Assembly (NCBI GenBank): GCA_020849535.1
Contig: JADLGB010000127.1
Span: 1 to 64,000 of the forward strand
Direction of reading: 5' to 3'
From: Candidatus Hydrogenedentota bacterium
GTDB taxonomy: Bacteria > Hydrogenedentota > Hydrogenedentia > Hydrogenedentales > SLHB01
Length of the DNA stretch: 64,000 nt
In this document: in pieces, positions 39,737-48,880 of the stretch
Position numbering within the stretch: the first letter of the stretch is position 1
Layout: each line of letters starts with the position of its first letter
Program-made: the position numbers and the translations under genes
The notes under the pieces: generated by a model
What the model was told of the DNA's origin: nothing
Seen by the model: the letters and a program-made list of their open reading frames with translations, nothing else
Databases searched by the model: none

Positions 39737-41743
39737 TCAGCCTTCTCTCAGTAAAGCACATCGCCGGCGATTTGGCAACCCCCACGCAATCCATGCCGCG
39801 CCGGCAAGCCCCAGCATCAGGAACAGAACCATCCCGGAACTCGAGCTGGTTGCGGGCAAAGGTGGAGACGGCGTGACCGGGTCGGTGCCATACAGAAACT
39901 CCTGGTAGTTTGAACTGCCATCCCCATCGTAGTCGTCACCGGCCAACACATCCGCCAAGATCCCGATACCGTCGATCGGGTCGTCGCCGATAATGAGTTG
40001 CTCGAAGTTGTCGCCGAGGCCGTCGCCGTCCGCATCCTCCCATTCGTCCGATCGCATGGGAAACGCGTCCACGCTGTCCGGATGGCCATCGCCATCGGAG
40101 TCGGGTCCCGCGGGCACAACGGGTAAAGTCAGTGCTGATGGATGGGCTTGGCTGAAGCGGAGCGTCACGTGCGCGGTGACCGCAGTGGCGCCGGATTCAT
40201 CGGACAGGTCCGATCCATCCTGCATGTTCTTGTCGAAGCGATCGTAGTTGGAGGGACCCACGAGCAGCCGCAGGCGGTGGCCTGCGGGAATCGTCACCGA
40301 TACGGGCGGAATGTCCACGACGACCTCATAGACCGTCCCCGCGCTGAGCGGCTCGCGCGTTCCAAAGCTGTTGCGCAATGACGCGCGGCGAATGCCGTCG
40401 ACGAGCAACATCGAGCGGTTGTCGGGATATACATGCGTGAGGCGCACGGCGAAGTCTGTGTCCACCGCGTCGCACTCGAAGAAGAGCCGCACGGAGGGCG
40501 TGCCCTCGAAAGTCAACGGGGCGGTGAGGACGGGCGTCGTAAAGGTGAGGACATCTGCGCGCGCTTCCACGGCGCTGAGGTCACCGGGACCTTGCTCGCC
40601 CAGAGTCGAGTTAATTGTCGCGCCGTAGACCGTCAGCACGGGGTCGGCAGGATTGGCGTCGTACGAGAACGTCTGCGTGGTTGCGGGCGCGGTATCAGCG
40701 AGAGTGCCGTCCGCACGGAGGAAGAACTGCCGCGGCTCCGTGCCCGTGGGTGGCCACGCGGACGCCTGAACCCAGAGGTCATCGTTCATGCGGAAGTACT
40801 CAATCGCGGGCCTGCCTTCCCATCCGTTGCCGATGCCGCGCACATAGCGATCGAAAAACGCAAGTGCGGCGGACGAAGAATAGTGCTCTGCCGACGGATA
40901 CTCGAGTTCGCCTTGGGCAAGTGCGCCAATGGCGTTGTGGGTCCACGGCCCGATGATGAGCTTCTGCTTGCCGAAGGCATGCGTCGCGCCATTGCTCTGG
41001 ATGGACTGCATCTCGCGAATGGTGATGGCGGTTTCGTGATCGTACCACCCAGTGACATGCAGCATGGGCAAGTCGATGAGGGCCGGATCGCCAGTGGTGC
41101 TTTCGAGGATTTGCCAGAGCAGGTTGTATTGCGGATTGTCGCGCACGAGCGTGCCCCCGCCGAAGGCGCCCGCCACGAAATCATTCCGGCTCCTGTAATA
41201 CACGCCGCCCGGGTAGTACTGGTCGTACGTTTCGCCGTAGTGGTACACGATAGGCACGCAGCCTTTGAGCGCCGGAGGTTGCTCCGCCGCCGTCTTCATT
41301 TGGACGTTACCAAGGGCCGACGCACCCCAGGTGCCCACGCTGCCCGTGCACCACGGCTGATCGGCAATCCATTCCACCGCATCGTACCCGTCCTCACCGT
41401 GCGTCGGGCTGCCCGCGTAGGCCGCGCCAGCCGAAGCGAAGTACCCGCGCCAGTCAAGCACGACAAACGCATAGTCGGGGCTCTCGAGAAGCGGATCGTC
41501 TGTCAGTTCGAGGGTGAACACCGGGGCGAAGAGATTCTTGTTGTAAGGCGTCTGTATCAGAACCACCGGCCACGAGCCGCTCGCCGCGGGAAGGTAGGCG
41601 TCCGCGGCCAGTGTATGAGGCGCGTCGCGCATGGGAATGCTGATGGATTGGCGAATATGCTGGTGCGCGAAGCACGGCGCCGCAAGGCCCGCCCCCGCGA
41701 GCAGCATCGCCACCGCACGCCGAATGAGACATCGAAAGACCAC
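39737..41743 (-). CDS. Exported CocE/NonD-type hydrolase with thrombospondin-3-like calcium repeats and C-terminal membrane tail
   Basis: This 668-aa protein starts at GTG (AAGGAGG upstream) with a signal ending AAPCFA-HQ. The catalytic domain belongs to the X-Pro dipeptidyl-peptidase S15/CocE family: LIQTPYNKNLFAP, WRGYFASAG, the nucleophile GTWGASALG, Asp in TGWYDHE and His in GPWTHNA. The family's jelly-roll domain follows (~420-580). Next come acidic repeats, DSDGDGHPDSVDAFP and DADGDGLGDNFE, typical of calcium-binding TSP3 units. The end is PLPATSSSSG, one membrane span and an NRRR cluster, which looks like a surface-sorting or anchoring signal. Substrates of the family are esters and amides. 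The upstream open frame beyond the signal was not used. Confidence 0.85.
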   Translation of the reverse strand: MVFRCLIRRAVAMLLAGAGLAAPCFAHQHIRQSISIPMRDAPHTLAADAYLPAASGSWPVVLIQTPYNKNLFAPVFTLELTDDPLLESPDYAFVVLDWRGYFASAGAAYAGSPTHGEDGYDAVEWIADQPWCTGSVGTWGASALGNVQMKTAAEQPPALKGCVPIVYHYGETYDQYYPGGVYYRSRNDFVAGAFGGGTLVRDNPQYNLLWQILESTTGDPALIDLPMLHVTGWYDHETAITIREMQSIQSNGATHAFGKQKLIIGPWTHNAIGALAQGELEYPSAEHYSSSAALAFFDRYVRGIGNGWEGRPAIEYFRMNDDLWVQASAWPPTGTEPRQFFLRADGTLADTAPATTQTFSYDANPADPVLTVYGATINSTLGEQGPGDLSAVEARADVLTFTTPVLTAPLTFEGTPSVRLFFECDAVDTDFAVRLTHVYPDNRSMLLVDGIRRASLRNSFGTREPLSAGTVYEVVVDIPPVSVTIPAGHRLRLLVGPSNYDRFDKNMQDGSDLSDESGATAVTAHVTLRFSQAHPSALTLPVVPAGPDSDGDGHPDSVDAFPMRSDEWEDADGDGLGDNFEQLIIGDDPIDGIGILADVLAGDDYDGDGSSNYQEFLYGTDPVTPSPPLPATSSSSGMVLFLMLGLAGAAWIAWGLPNRRRCALLREG

Positions 41744-41924
41744 GCGTTCCTCCTTGCTGCGGCAACTTCCCCCTCTATAACACCGGTTGCGGGCCGCAGG
41801 TTTCACCGCGTGCCCATCTTGGAGTGCCTCCCTTAACTCCTGATTGGGCTGGATACAAATGGCTCGCCAAAGAGTGGTATACTGAGCGCGGTCGTACACT
41901 CTGGTGGGGTACTTGGTGACGGAC

Positions 41925-43343
41925 ATGATCGAATTTGAGTGTCCACACTGTGGAAATGTGCTTCGGGTGGAGCCGGCGCATGCGGGGCGGCACGCGTGGT
42001 GCCGCCGCTGCAAGCGCGTCGCAATTGTCCCTTCGCTCAAGGAGGGCGTTGAATCCGCGAGCGAAACGCACGATCGGGAGACGGTTCTCGCCGTTTTCCC
42101 TCCCATGTCCTCCCTCGCGGGAGAACAGGAAGGTCCCGCGTCAGGCGCTGTAACCACCCTTTCACCTCCCCTGCCATCGCTACAGGAAGTGGATGAGCTG
42201 CATTCCCAGTTGGACCTGCAAACCAGTAAGCTCAGCGATCTCGCAACTGAACTGGAGGCCGTTCGTAGCCAACGGGAGGCCTTGCGCGACGAGTTGAAGC
42301 GCGCGCGCGAGGAGTTGGAACTAGCCGCACGCCAGGCCGCCGAGGCCCTCGACGAGCGGCAGCGATCGGAGGCCGCAATCCAATCGACTCTGGCTCTCGA
42401 GCAAAACGGCCAACTCGCGGCGCTGGCCGAGGCCCAGGAAGAGGCGCGGCAGGCGAGACAAGAAACGGACAGGCACCGGCAGGTGCTTGAAGACAGCCGG
42501 GAACGCGTGCGGGCGTTGGAAGAGCACGTTCGCCTTCTGGAGCGCGAGCGGGAATCCGCTCAGCAAGTGCGCTCGGAACGGGACTCTCTCCAGGAACGGC
42601 TTGCGGAGGTGGAGCGCTTGCTCTCAGCGCGGGATGCGTCCTTGGCAGATTTGCAGACGCGTTGCGACCGATCCGCGGAGGACGCGGCACGCGCCGAGGC
42701 CGCCTTGGAGGCGTTGCGTCAGCGCGAGGCCTCTCACATGAGCGAAATGGAGCAGATTCAGCGCAGGTTGATCGAAACGGAAAACGCGGTCGAGGCCTCA
42801 AGGAATGCGGCCGAAACCGCCAGCACCTTGGCCACCACACGGGAATCGGAGCTTCTTGACCTTGGCCGGGAGTTGGAGACGCTTCGCGCGGCACACGCAG
42901 CTCTCGAGTCGTCAGCCGCGGAGTCCGGGCCGGAGTTGGCCAATCTCAGAGCCCGGATTGCCCAGACTGATGAAGAGATCCGGGGTCTCGAGCGCGACGC
43001 GGAAGAGGCGCTCGTGCTGGCCCGCGACCGGGAACAGGAGACTGCCCAACTCCGCGCGGATCTATCGGCGGCGAGAACCGCGGCGGAGGAAGCATCCCAG
43101 GAGGCTGCGCGCCTGCGCGAAGCACTGGAGGAAGCCAACGCCACATTGGAGAATCTGCGGGCTGAAAGCATGGAGCGCGAAGTGGAGCGGCAGCGAGCCG
43201 CGCTTCAGGAAGGAGATGAAGACGCATCCCTGCCCGACATCGAGTCGTCGGACACGCTGCCCGCGGAAGTCGTGGCGCACAAGGTCGATGAGGATCAAAC
43301 GATGCTCGTGGACGCCTTGCTGCGATTCCTGGGCAGGAAGTAG
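41925..43343 (+). CDS. Zinc-ribbon plus long coiled-coil protein
   Basis: This 472-aa protein opens with a zinc ribbon, IEFECPHCGNVLRVEPAHAGRHAWCRRCK (Cys6, Cys9, Cys26, Cys29). A low-complexity hinge follows, then a coiled coil of about 350 residues (~90-440) rich in E, R, A, L and Q. The ribbon type is common in Planctomycetes-like genomes, fused to many domains. There is no signal or membrane span, so it is cytoplasmic. It precedes another zinc-ribbon protein by 57 nt and a glycosyltransferase after that. Structural or cytoskeleton-like roles are possible, but no function is known. Confidence 0.7.
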   Translation: MIEFECPHCGNVLRVEPAHAGRHAWCRRCKRVAIVPSLKEGVESASETHDRETVLAVFPPMSSLAGEQEGPASGAVTTLSPPLPSLQEVDELHSQLDLQTSKLSDLATELEAVRSQREALRDELKRAREELELAARQAAEALDERQRSEAAIQSTLALEQNGQLAALAEAQEEARQARQETDRHRQVLEDSRERVRALEEHVRLLERERESAQQVRSERDSLQERLAEVERLLSARDASLADLQTRCDRSAEDAARAEAALEALRQREASHMSEMEQIQRRLIETENAVEASRNAAETASTLATTRESELLDLGRELETLRAAHAALESSAAESGPELANLRARIAQTDEEIRGLERDAEEALVLARDREQETAQLRADLSAARTAAEEASQEAARLREALEEANATLENLRAESMEREVERQRAALQEGDEDASLPDIESSDTLPAEVVAHKVDEDQTMLVDALLRFLGRK

Positions 43344-43400
43344 AATGCTTCGCTGGGTCAAGCGAGGTGCACGAGTCACATGTGAAGGAACAACCGCACT

Positions 43401-44150
43401 GTGCGACGGCTAATGGTCTTATGTGTGTGCGGGGAGAGAATCCAGGTTCCCCGTTCCGCGCTCGGCAAAACGGGCCTATGTCCGGCTTGCGGGCGCGTGA
43501 TCTCCATCACGGCTGATGCCGCGACACCCGTGCGGAGTCAGTCCGTGGTGGCGCCCATGCCGGCACAAGGCGCCCGCCCCATCCCAGAGGGTTGGGGATT
43601 CGGCGCGCACGCCGCGCCCAGTCCAGCAGCCGAGGCCAAACGCCGCTTCGCGGAAGCGGTGGATCTCTATTTCTCCCGGCGCTACGCCCAGGCCCTCAGC
43701 ATCTTTCAAGTTCTTGCGGAGGAATACCCCGATAACGACGATATCCGCACGGGCCGCGACATGTGTATGACCGCGTTGCACAGCCACCCTCAGGCTGGAC
43801 TCGAGTCGAGCACGGAGGGCGTGTTTTCCTCGGATAATGGACGTGCCAGCGGGCGTCTGCGCGACCAACTGGCACTGCCCGCACCCGGCGAACCGCTTTC
43901 CGAGTCGCTCGTTGAGGACACCCTCAAGCGGGTCCTGTTCGAGAAAATGGTCAGCGGTTCCAGCGATGAAGTCCAACTCAAAGCGGCGGAACTGGCTGTC
44001 CAGGTGTTTGGGTTCGGAAAGAACTCCGCCGCCGCTTCTTCCACCGACGGGACTGCGAATCGGGAAGTGGGCAGCGACTTAGAGGCCGCTCCGGAGCAAC
44101 CGGCCGTCTCGCCTTTCGCGCCGGAAGCCCCCAGCGACGCACCCCTGTGA
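43401..44150 (+). CDS. Zinc-ribbon and TPR-like protein
   Basis: This 249-aa protein has a zinc ribbon (Cys8, Cys10, Cys27, Cys30 in VLCVCGERIQVPRSALGKTGLCPACGRVI). After a proline-rich linker comes a helical pair resembling a single tetratricopeptide unit (~75-110: AKRRFAEAVDLYFSRRYAQALSIFQVLAEEYP). The rest is acidic and Ser/Ala-rich. The start is the GTG at 43401, with AAGGA eleven bases upstream; an ATG at 43413 is the alternative. The ribbon resembles that of the previous gene, so the two may have arisen by sharing a module. Function unknown. Confidence 0.65.
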   Translation: MRRLMVLCVCGERIQVPRSALGKTGLCPACGRVISITADAATPVRSQSVVAPMPAQGARPIPEGWGFGAHAAPSPAAEAKRRFAEAVDLYFSRRYAQALSIFQVLAEEYPDNDDIRTGRDMCMTALHSHPQAGLESSTEGVFSSDNGRASGRLRDQLALPAPGEPLSESLVEDTLKRVLFEKMVSGSSDEVQLKAAELAVQVFGFGKNSAAASSTDGTANREVGSDLEAAPEQPAVSPFAPEAPSDAPL

Positions 44151-44196
44151 GTCGAAGACCCGCCACGCAATGCGTGGTTCGCACGGGCGCCCACGC

Positions 44197-45357
44197 ATGA
44201 TACCTGGAAAGCCGCGTATCGCCCTTGACCTGAGTTGCGCCGCCGAGTTTCCCGTCACGGGGATCGGGTATGCCGCGATCAATCAAGTGAAGGCGCTCCT
44301 CGCCAGAGACAGTGCGTTTACGTACGCAAGTTTCGCGACCGGGGACCGGCAGGGCGGCACAATCCTCCGGCAGGAACTGGGAATGCTCGAGCACCGGGTG
44401 ATTCCATTCGCGCGTCTCGCCAAGTATCACGCGTGGACCCGCTGGAGCTGGCCCCCTATCGAGTGGTTCACGGGCGACGTGCGGATCGCCCACAACCTCT
44501 GCCACCAAACCCCTGCGACCCGCAAGGCGCTCAAGCTCGTCACGATTCACGACCTATCCTTCATACGTGTTCCCGAGACACACACGGCGACGACGGTACA
44601 TGTGCAATCACGCCTGTTGAAGCAGTGCGCCGCGGAGGCGGACGCGCTGATCGCGGTGTCGAACCACTGCAAATCGGAACTCATCGAGTTGTTCGGAGTC
44701 GATCCGGCGCGGATCCATGTCGTGCCCAACGGCGTCCGCGTGGAGGAATTCGAGGCGCCTTGGGACGCGGAAGCGCACATGCGCCTTGCGCGGCGTATTG
44801 GTCTGACGCGAGACTATTTCATTCAACTTGGAACCTTGGAGCCCCGAAAGAATATACTACGTCTGCTTGAGGCGTATGACGTGGCGCGGTCGCGGCGTCC
44901 ACAAATCCCCCAGTTGCTGCTTGTGGGAAAAATGGGATGGAAGAGCGGTCCCATTGCGGATGCCATCGCTTCGCGCGGTTCTGGTGCTGACGTCATCCAT
45001 GCCGGTTACCTGACCCGGGTGGAGGCCGTATTGCTCTTGCGCGGGGCGCGGGCCTGCTTGTATCCGTCGCTCTATGAAGGATTCGGCCTTCCGGTTCTCG
45101 AAGCCATGGCTGCGGGTATCCCCGTGGTCACCAGTGCGGTGTCGGCCCTTCCCGAAGTGGCAGGCGGCACCTGCACACTCGTGGACCCCTACGACGCGGA
45201 ATCGATAGCGTCCGCAATTTGTTTCGTGATGGATAATGGGGAAGCGGCCTTGCAGCTTGCGGCCGCAGCTCGCGAGCGGTCGCGTACGCTGACCTGGGAA
45301 ATGAGCGCCGCGGCATTGGAGCAGGTATACCGCCGGATGACGGGCCTGCCGGCGTAG
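44197..45357 (+). CDS. Glycosyltransferase, GT4 family
   Basis: This protein is 386 aa from the ATG at 44197; an upstream ATG at 44170 is possible. It has the GT-B fold: N-terminal IALDLSCAAEFPVTGIGYAA with a glycine-rich loop, TIHDLSFIRVPET, and VSNHCKSELIELFGVDPARIHVVPNGV. The C-terminal nucleotide-sugar domain has LGTLEPRKNILRLLEAY and the E-x7-E motif in YPSLYEGFGLPVLEAMAAGIPVV. It probably adds a sugar to a cell-surface glycan or lipid. It follows the zinc-ribbon gene by 46 nt. Donor and acceptor are unknown. 45358-45548 holds no gene. Confidence 0.92.
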   Translation: MIPGKPRIALDLSCAAEFPVTGIGYAAINQVKALLARDSAFTYASFATGDRQGGTILRQELGMLEHRVIPFARLAKYHAWTRWSWPPIEWFTGDVRIAHNLCHQTPATRKALKLVTIHDLSFIRVPETHTATTVHVQSRLLKQCAAEADALIAVSNHCKSELIELFGVDPARIHVVPNGVRVEEFEAPWDAEAHMRLARRIGLTRDYFIQLGTLEPRKNILRLLEAYDVARSRRPQIPQLLLVGKMGWKSGPIADAIASRGSGADVIHAGYLTRVEAVLLLRGARACLYPSLYEGFGLPVLEAMAAGIPVVTSAVSALPEVAGGTCTLVDPYDAESIASAICFVMDNGEAALQLAAAARERSRTLTWEMSAAALEQVYRRMTGLPA

Positions 45358-45548
45358 GATCCGTTTCCGGTGCGCATAGTAGCGGTCCGGATAACGAGCG
45401 ATTCGTTGCCCTCGCCTCAAGGCGATACGGTCAATAGCCCGCTCCCTTGATAACGTTTCCGCCTTGACCGCCAGGATAAGAATCGATTCCCCGGCAAACA
45501 AGAGGCTCACGCCCATCCCGAACGTGAACGGAAAGGTACGGTAGCACG

Positions 45549-47450
45549 ATGTGGAAGAAGATGAATCCTCCCTCAGAAGCGGTGGCACTCCTTTCGGCGT
45601 GTCCCAAAGTCACCGTGGTGAGCCGGTCCAGTGAACTGATCGACCTCGCCTGCGGCGGAGCCGACAGCGATTCATTCGAGGTCAGCTATGACGTGCCGGG
45701 ACGCGGAAAGGTGGTCGAGGCTCGCGTCGTCCGCGTGCGCAATGGCGTGTCCGCGAATTACGAGGAACCCTATATGCGCCGGCGCGATCCGGAGAGCATG
45801 GTCATGGGTGATGACCTTCCAACCGACAAGATCACGTTTAAGGAAAAGTACGGGAAAGACTTCAACGGACTTCGGCAAGAGACCTTTGCGTGGCTGAAGA
45901 GTCAGGAACTGGTCACCTTCGCGTTTCGCGCGGGCAAAAAAGGTATGGGGATCGATGCCATGGTCGTGGCCCCGGCCAACGCGGGATTCTTCGCGCTCGG
46001 CCTGGCGCTCCTCCAGGAGATTCTGGCAATCGATGAATTGCCCCAGCCGTACAAGCCGCAATTGATCATCTATGTGGCGCCGCCATTCCGGCACACGCAC
46101 TTCAATGGCCAGCAGATCGTTGTCCACCGTCGGAGCAAGGAGCTGCACGAGATCTTCTCTTACAACCTCTATCCCGGTCCCAGTGCGAAGAAAGGCGTGT
46201 ATGGCAGCCTCTTGAATCTTGGCGAGAAGGAAGGGTGGGTCACCGCTCACTGCTCGACCGCCCAAGTGATCACGCCCTACGACAATTTGGTCACCATCAT
46301 GCACGAAGGCGCGAGCGGCGGCGGCAAGAGCGAAATGCTGGAGCAGGCGCACCGCGAAACGGACGGCCGCCTCCTGCTGGGCAGGAATCTTCTCACGGGA
46401 GAACAGCGGCACGTGACGATGCCGCGCGGGTGCGAAATCCGGCCCGTGACAGACGACATGGCGCTGTGCCATCCATCCCTGCAGAAGAACGACGGCAAAC
46501 TGCGCGTGGTGGATGCGGAGAACGCGTGGTTTGTCCGGGTAAACCACATCACGGAATACGCGACCGACCCGAGCCTCGAACGCCTCACCGCGCAGCCACC
46601 CGAACCGCTGCTGTTCCTCAACATCGACGCGGTTCCCAGAGGCCGCGCGCTTATTTGGGAGCACATAGAAGACGAGCCCGGCAAGCCATGCCCGAATCCT
46701 CGTGTCATTCTGCCGCGCCGCTCCATCCCGGAAGTGGTTGACGGTCCTGTAACTGTGGACATCCGAAGTCTTGGCGTGCGCACGCCTCCGTGCACGCGAG
46801 AGAAGCCGTCGTACGGCATCATCGGCCTCTTCCACATTCTGCCGCCGGCATTGGCGTGGTTGTGGCGGCTGGTGGCGCCGCGCGGTCATGCGAACCCGAG
46901 CATCGTGGACACCGGCGAGATGACCAGCGAGGGCGTGGGGTCGTACTGGCCGTTTGCGACGGGCCGCCAGGTTCAGCACGCCAACCTCTTGTTGAAGCAG
47001 GTCGAGTCGACCCCCGCCACCCTGTACATTCTGTGTCCCAACCAGCATATCGGGTGCTGGTACACGAGCTTCATGCCCCAGTGGATTGCCCGCGAATACC
47101 TGGCGCGCCGCGGCATGGCGCGCTTTCGGGCGAACCAGATTCGCCCCGCGCGTTCGCCGCTGCTGGGTTACGCGCTGCACGACGTGACCGTGGAAGGCGC
47201 GAACATCCCGAGGTGGTTCTTGCAGGTGGACACGCAGCCGGAAGTGGGTGAAGAGGCCTACGACCAGGGCGCGGCGATCCTCGACAACTTCTTCAAGAAG
47301 CACCTGGAGTCCTACATGACGCCTGAATTGCTGCCGTTGGGCCGCTGGATCATCGAGTGCTACTTGTCCAGGGGCAAGGTCGAGGACTACCGCAAGCTCA
47401 TCGCATCCGAGTGGATGCCCCAACAGGAGGCAGCAAAGCCGGCCGTCTGA
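45549..47450 (+). CDS. DUF4914-like protein with PEPCK/HprK-type P-loop
   Basis: This 633-aa cytoplasmic protein is of a length and pattern I associate with DUF4914, an uncharacterised family. Residues 251-262 read MHEGASGGGKSE, close to the P-loop of HPr kinase/phosphorylase (GxSGxGKSE) and of ATP-type PEP carboxykinase (GxSGTGKTT). VTDDMALCHPSL at ~300-311 may be the second metal/phosphate site. A further conserved-looking region runs GEMTSEGVGSYWPFATGRQV (~457-476), and PNQHIGCWYTSFMPQWI. The C-terminal third is helical. It could bind ATP and phosphorylate a small molecule or protein. It lies alone, 71 nt before a TPR lipoprotein. The start has weak support; ATG at 45561 is possible. Confidence 0.7.
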   Translation: MWKKMNPPSEAVALLSACPKVTVVSRSSELIDLACGGADSDSFEVSYDVPGRGKVVEARVVRVRNGVSANYEEPYMRRRDPESMVMGDDLPTDKITFKEKYGKDFNGLRQETFAWLKSQELVTFAFRAGKKGMGIDAMVVAPANAGFFALGLALLQEILAIDELPQPYKPQLIIYVAPPFRHTHFNGQQIVVHRRSKELHEIFSYNLYPGPSAKKGVYGSLLNLGEKEGWVTAHCSTAQVITPYDNLVTIMHEGASGGGKSEMLEQAHRETDGRLLLGRNLLTGEQRHVTMPRGCEIRPVTDDMALCHPSLQKNDGKLRVVDAENAWFVRVNHITEYATDPSLERLTAQPPEPLLFLNIDAVPRGRALIWEHIEDEPGKPCPNPRVILPRRSIPEVVDGPVTVDIRSLGVRTPPCTREKPSYGIIGLFHILPPALAWLWRLVAPRGHANPSIVDTGEMTSEGVGSYWPFATGRQVQHANLLLKQVESTPATLYILCPNQHIGCWYTSFMPQWIAREYLARRGMARFRANQIRPARSPLLGYALHDVTVEGANIPRWFLQVDTQPEVGEEAYDQGAAILDNFFKKHLESYMTPELLPLGRWIIECYLSRGKVEDYRKLIASEWMPQQEAAKPAV

Positions 47451-47521
47451 GCTGAGGACTGAGCGGCAGGCGAGAGCGTCCCGTTGCTTTTGTTTTGGAC
47501 GGGGGCTACGATTCTTCGGAG

Positions 47522-48370
47522 ATGAAAGCCTCAAGGTCCAACGCGGTGATGCCCGGCCATTTCAGTGCGGCGGTTCTTCTGCTATGCGTGTCGCTGGCAG
47601 GGCTGTCCTGTGCGCCCGCGCGCGAGAAAACAGCAGCCGCCCCCCCCGCCGCCGCGGATGAAGCCACGCGCTTAGCGGAAGAGACCAAGGCCAAACCAAG
47701 CGATGCGGAACTCCAGTATCGCCTGGGCAACGCCCTCTTCGACAAGGGCCTCTACCGTGACGCCGCGGCGGCCTACGAACAGGCCGTCGCGTTGCGTCCG
47801 GAATATGCCGCCGCACACTGCAATCTCGGCCTCTCCTTGCGCAGGCTGGGCAGACTTCAAGAGGCTGTGCAGTCGTATCACCGCGCCCTCCAGTACGAGC
47901 CCGACGACCCCGTAACACTCCGCAATCTCGTGGCCGCCACGCTCGAAGCCGGAGACGCGTCCGGCGCCGTCAAGCATCTGCGTCACCTGACCGAACTGGC
48001 GCCCGATGATGTGCTGGTCCGCTCGGAGCTGGCAAACCTGCTGTTTCGGATGAAGCAATACCCGGAGGCCGCCGAGTCCTTCAAAGAGGTGATCCGCCTG
48101 GATCCGGGCATGTCGAGCGACTACTACAACCTCGGCCTCTGCTATCTGGAGATGGACAACCTCGATTCCGCGCTGACCACGTGGCTGACCGCGCTGGCCT
48201 ACGACCCCAACAACGCGTCCGCGCGCAAAGGGCTGGCGGTCGCCTATTGGCGCAGGGGCGACTACGATCAAGCATGGCAGGCGGTGGTCGAATGCCAGAC
48301 CCGTGGCATCCCCCTCGACCCGGAGTTCATGGACAAGCTCCGGACCGATTCCGGCCGCGTCGGGCCGTGA
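47522..48370 (+). CDS. TPR-repeat lipoprotein
   Basis: This 282-aa protein has a lipoprotein signal (AAVLLLCVSLAGLSC, lipobox LSC) and at least five tetratricopeptide repeats over ~60-270, such as AELQYRLGNALFDKGLYRDAAAAYEQAVALRP and AAHCNLGLSLRRLGRLQEAVQSYHRALQYEP. It is membrane-attached in the periplasm and probably a protein-interaction scaffold. The ATG at 47522 was chosen because the signal begins there, with CGGAG just upstream. The gene after it is separated by 510 bases of repeats. Confidence 0.85.
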   Translation: MKASRSNAVMPGHFSAAVLLLCVSLAGLSCAPAREKTAAAPPAAADEATRLAEETKAKPSDAELQYRLGNALFDKGLYRDAAAAYEQAVALRPEYAAAHCNLGLSLRRLGRLQEAVQSYHRALQYEPDDPVTLRNLVAATLEAGDASGAVKHLRHLTELAPDDVLVRSELANLLFRMKQYPEAAESFKEVIRLDPGMSSDYYNLGLCYLEMDNLDSALTTWLTALAYDPNNASARKGLAVAYWRRGDYDQAWQAVVECQTRGIPLDPEFMDKLRTDSGRVGP

Positions 48371-48391
48371 ACCCCTCTTTCGTACCGCCTC

Positions 48392-48685
48392 CTCTTCCGT
48401 ACCGCCTCGCTCTCCGAGCGCGGCGGCACAGCGCTATGCTGCGCAATGGGACATGACGGCACAGAGAAACACTTCCCCCCGGGATTTCCTTGTATCGAAT
48501 GGGACACCCGCGAGGGCGCCTATGCCACACGCGCTTGCCACGACTTGGTGGGTTCATCCAGTCTTTCAAACTTCGTTTTGCCAGGAGATATCGGGAATTC
48601 AAGACAAATAAGGAAAGCGAGACAGACGTGTGGCATAGGCGCCCTCGCCTGTGCTCTTCTAGGAGGGCGGGTCTTCCGACCCGCC
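48392..48685. repeat. Cluster of repeats B and C and a hairpin
   Basis: The gene-free stretch 48371-48880 holds repeat B at 48392-48430 and repeat C at 48507-48533 (CGCGAGGGCGCCTATGCCAC). An inverted C lies at 48626-48660, and GGCGGGTC-TTCC-GACCCGCC at 48666-48685 is a perfect 8-bp stem. No gene is seen. A promoter for the next gene begins at 48799. Confidence 0.75.
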
Positions 48686-48798
48686 ATTGTTTCGCGAGAA
48701 CACCCCAGGGTAGCCCCAAGGCGGCAAGGCCCCCCCGCACGCGACGCTGACCTGTCAGTTCAGCGCCCCTCGCCGCGTTGAAACCGTGAACCGCCCTA

Positions 48799-48827
48799 TT
48801 GTCTGTTTTAGGCAGTAGTGCTATTAT
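48799..48827 (+). promoter_or_regulatory. Sigma-70-type promoter of the DUF4190 gene
   Basis: TTGTCT (48799-48804, 4 of 6), a 17-nt spacer and TATTAT (48822-48827, 5 of 6). Transcription would begin near 48834, about 47 bases before the ATG at 48881. Confidence 0.7.
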
Positions 48828-48880
48828 AGGATAAACACCAAGGGCCACAACACAAGAAAACTGGAAGTGCGGGGAGGAAC

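Noticed and set aside
39820-39870. LPxTG sortase signal in the CocE-like hydrolase tail
   Set aside because: The sequence is LPATS, not LPxTG, and a Ser/Gly stretch separates it from the span. It was described only as sorting-like.
41744-42157. N-terminal extension of the CocE-like gene
   Set aside because: It overlaps the start of the zinc-ribbon coiled-coil gene and comes before a proper signal peptide with a strong ribosome-binding site.
45672-47534. 620-aa open frame antisense to the DUF4914-like gene
   Set aside because: It is a high-GC shadow: Arg/His/Val-rich, no signal, domain or ribosome-binding site, while the opposite strand codes for a protein with a clear P-loop.
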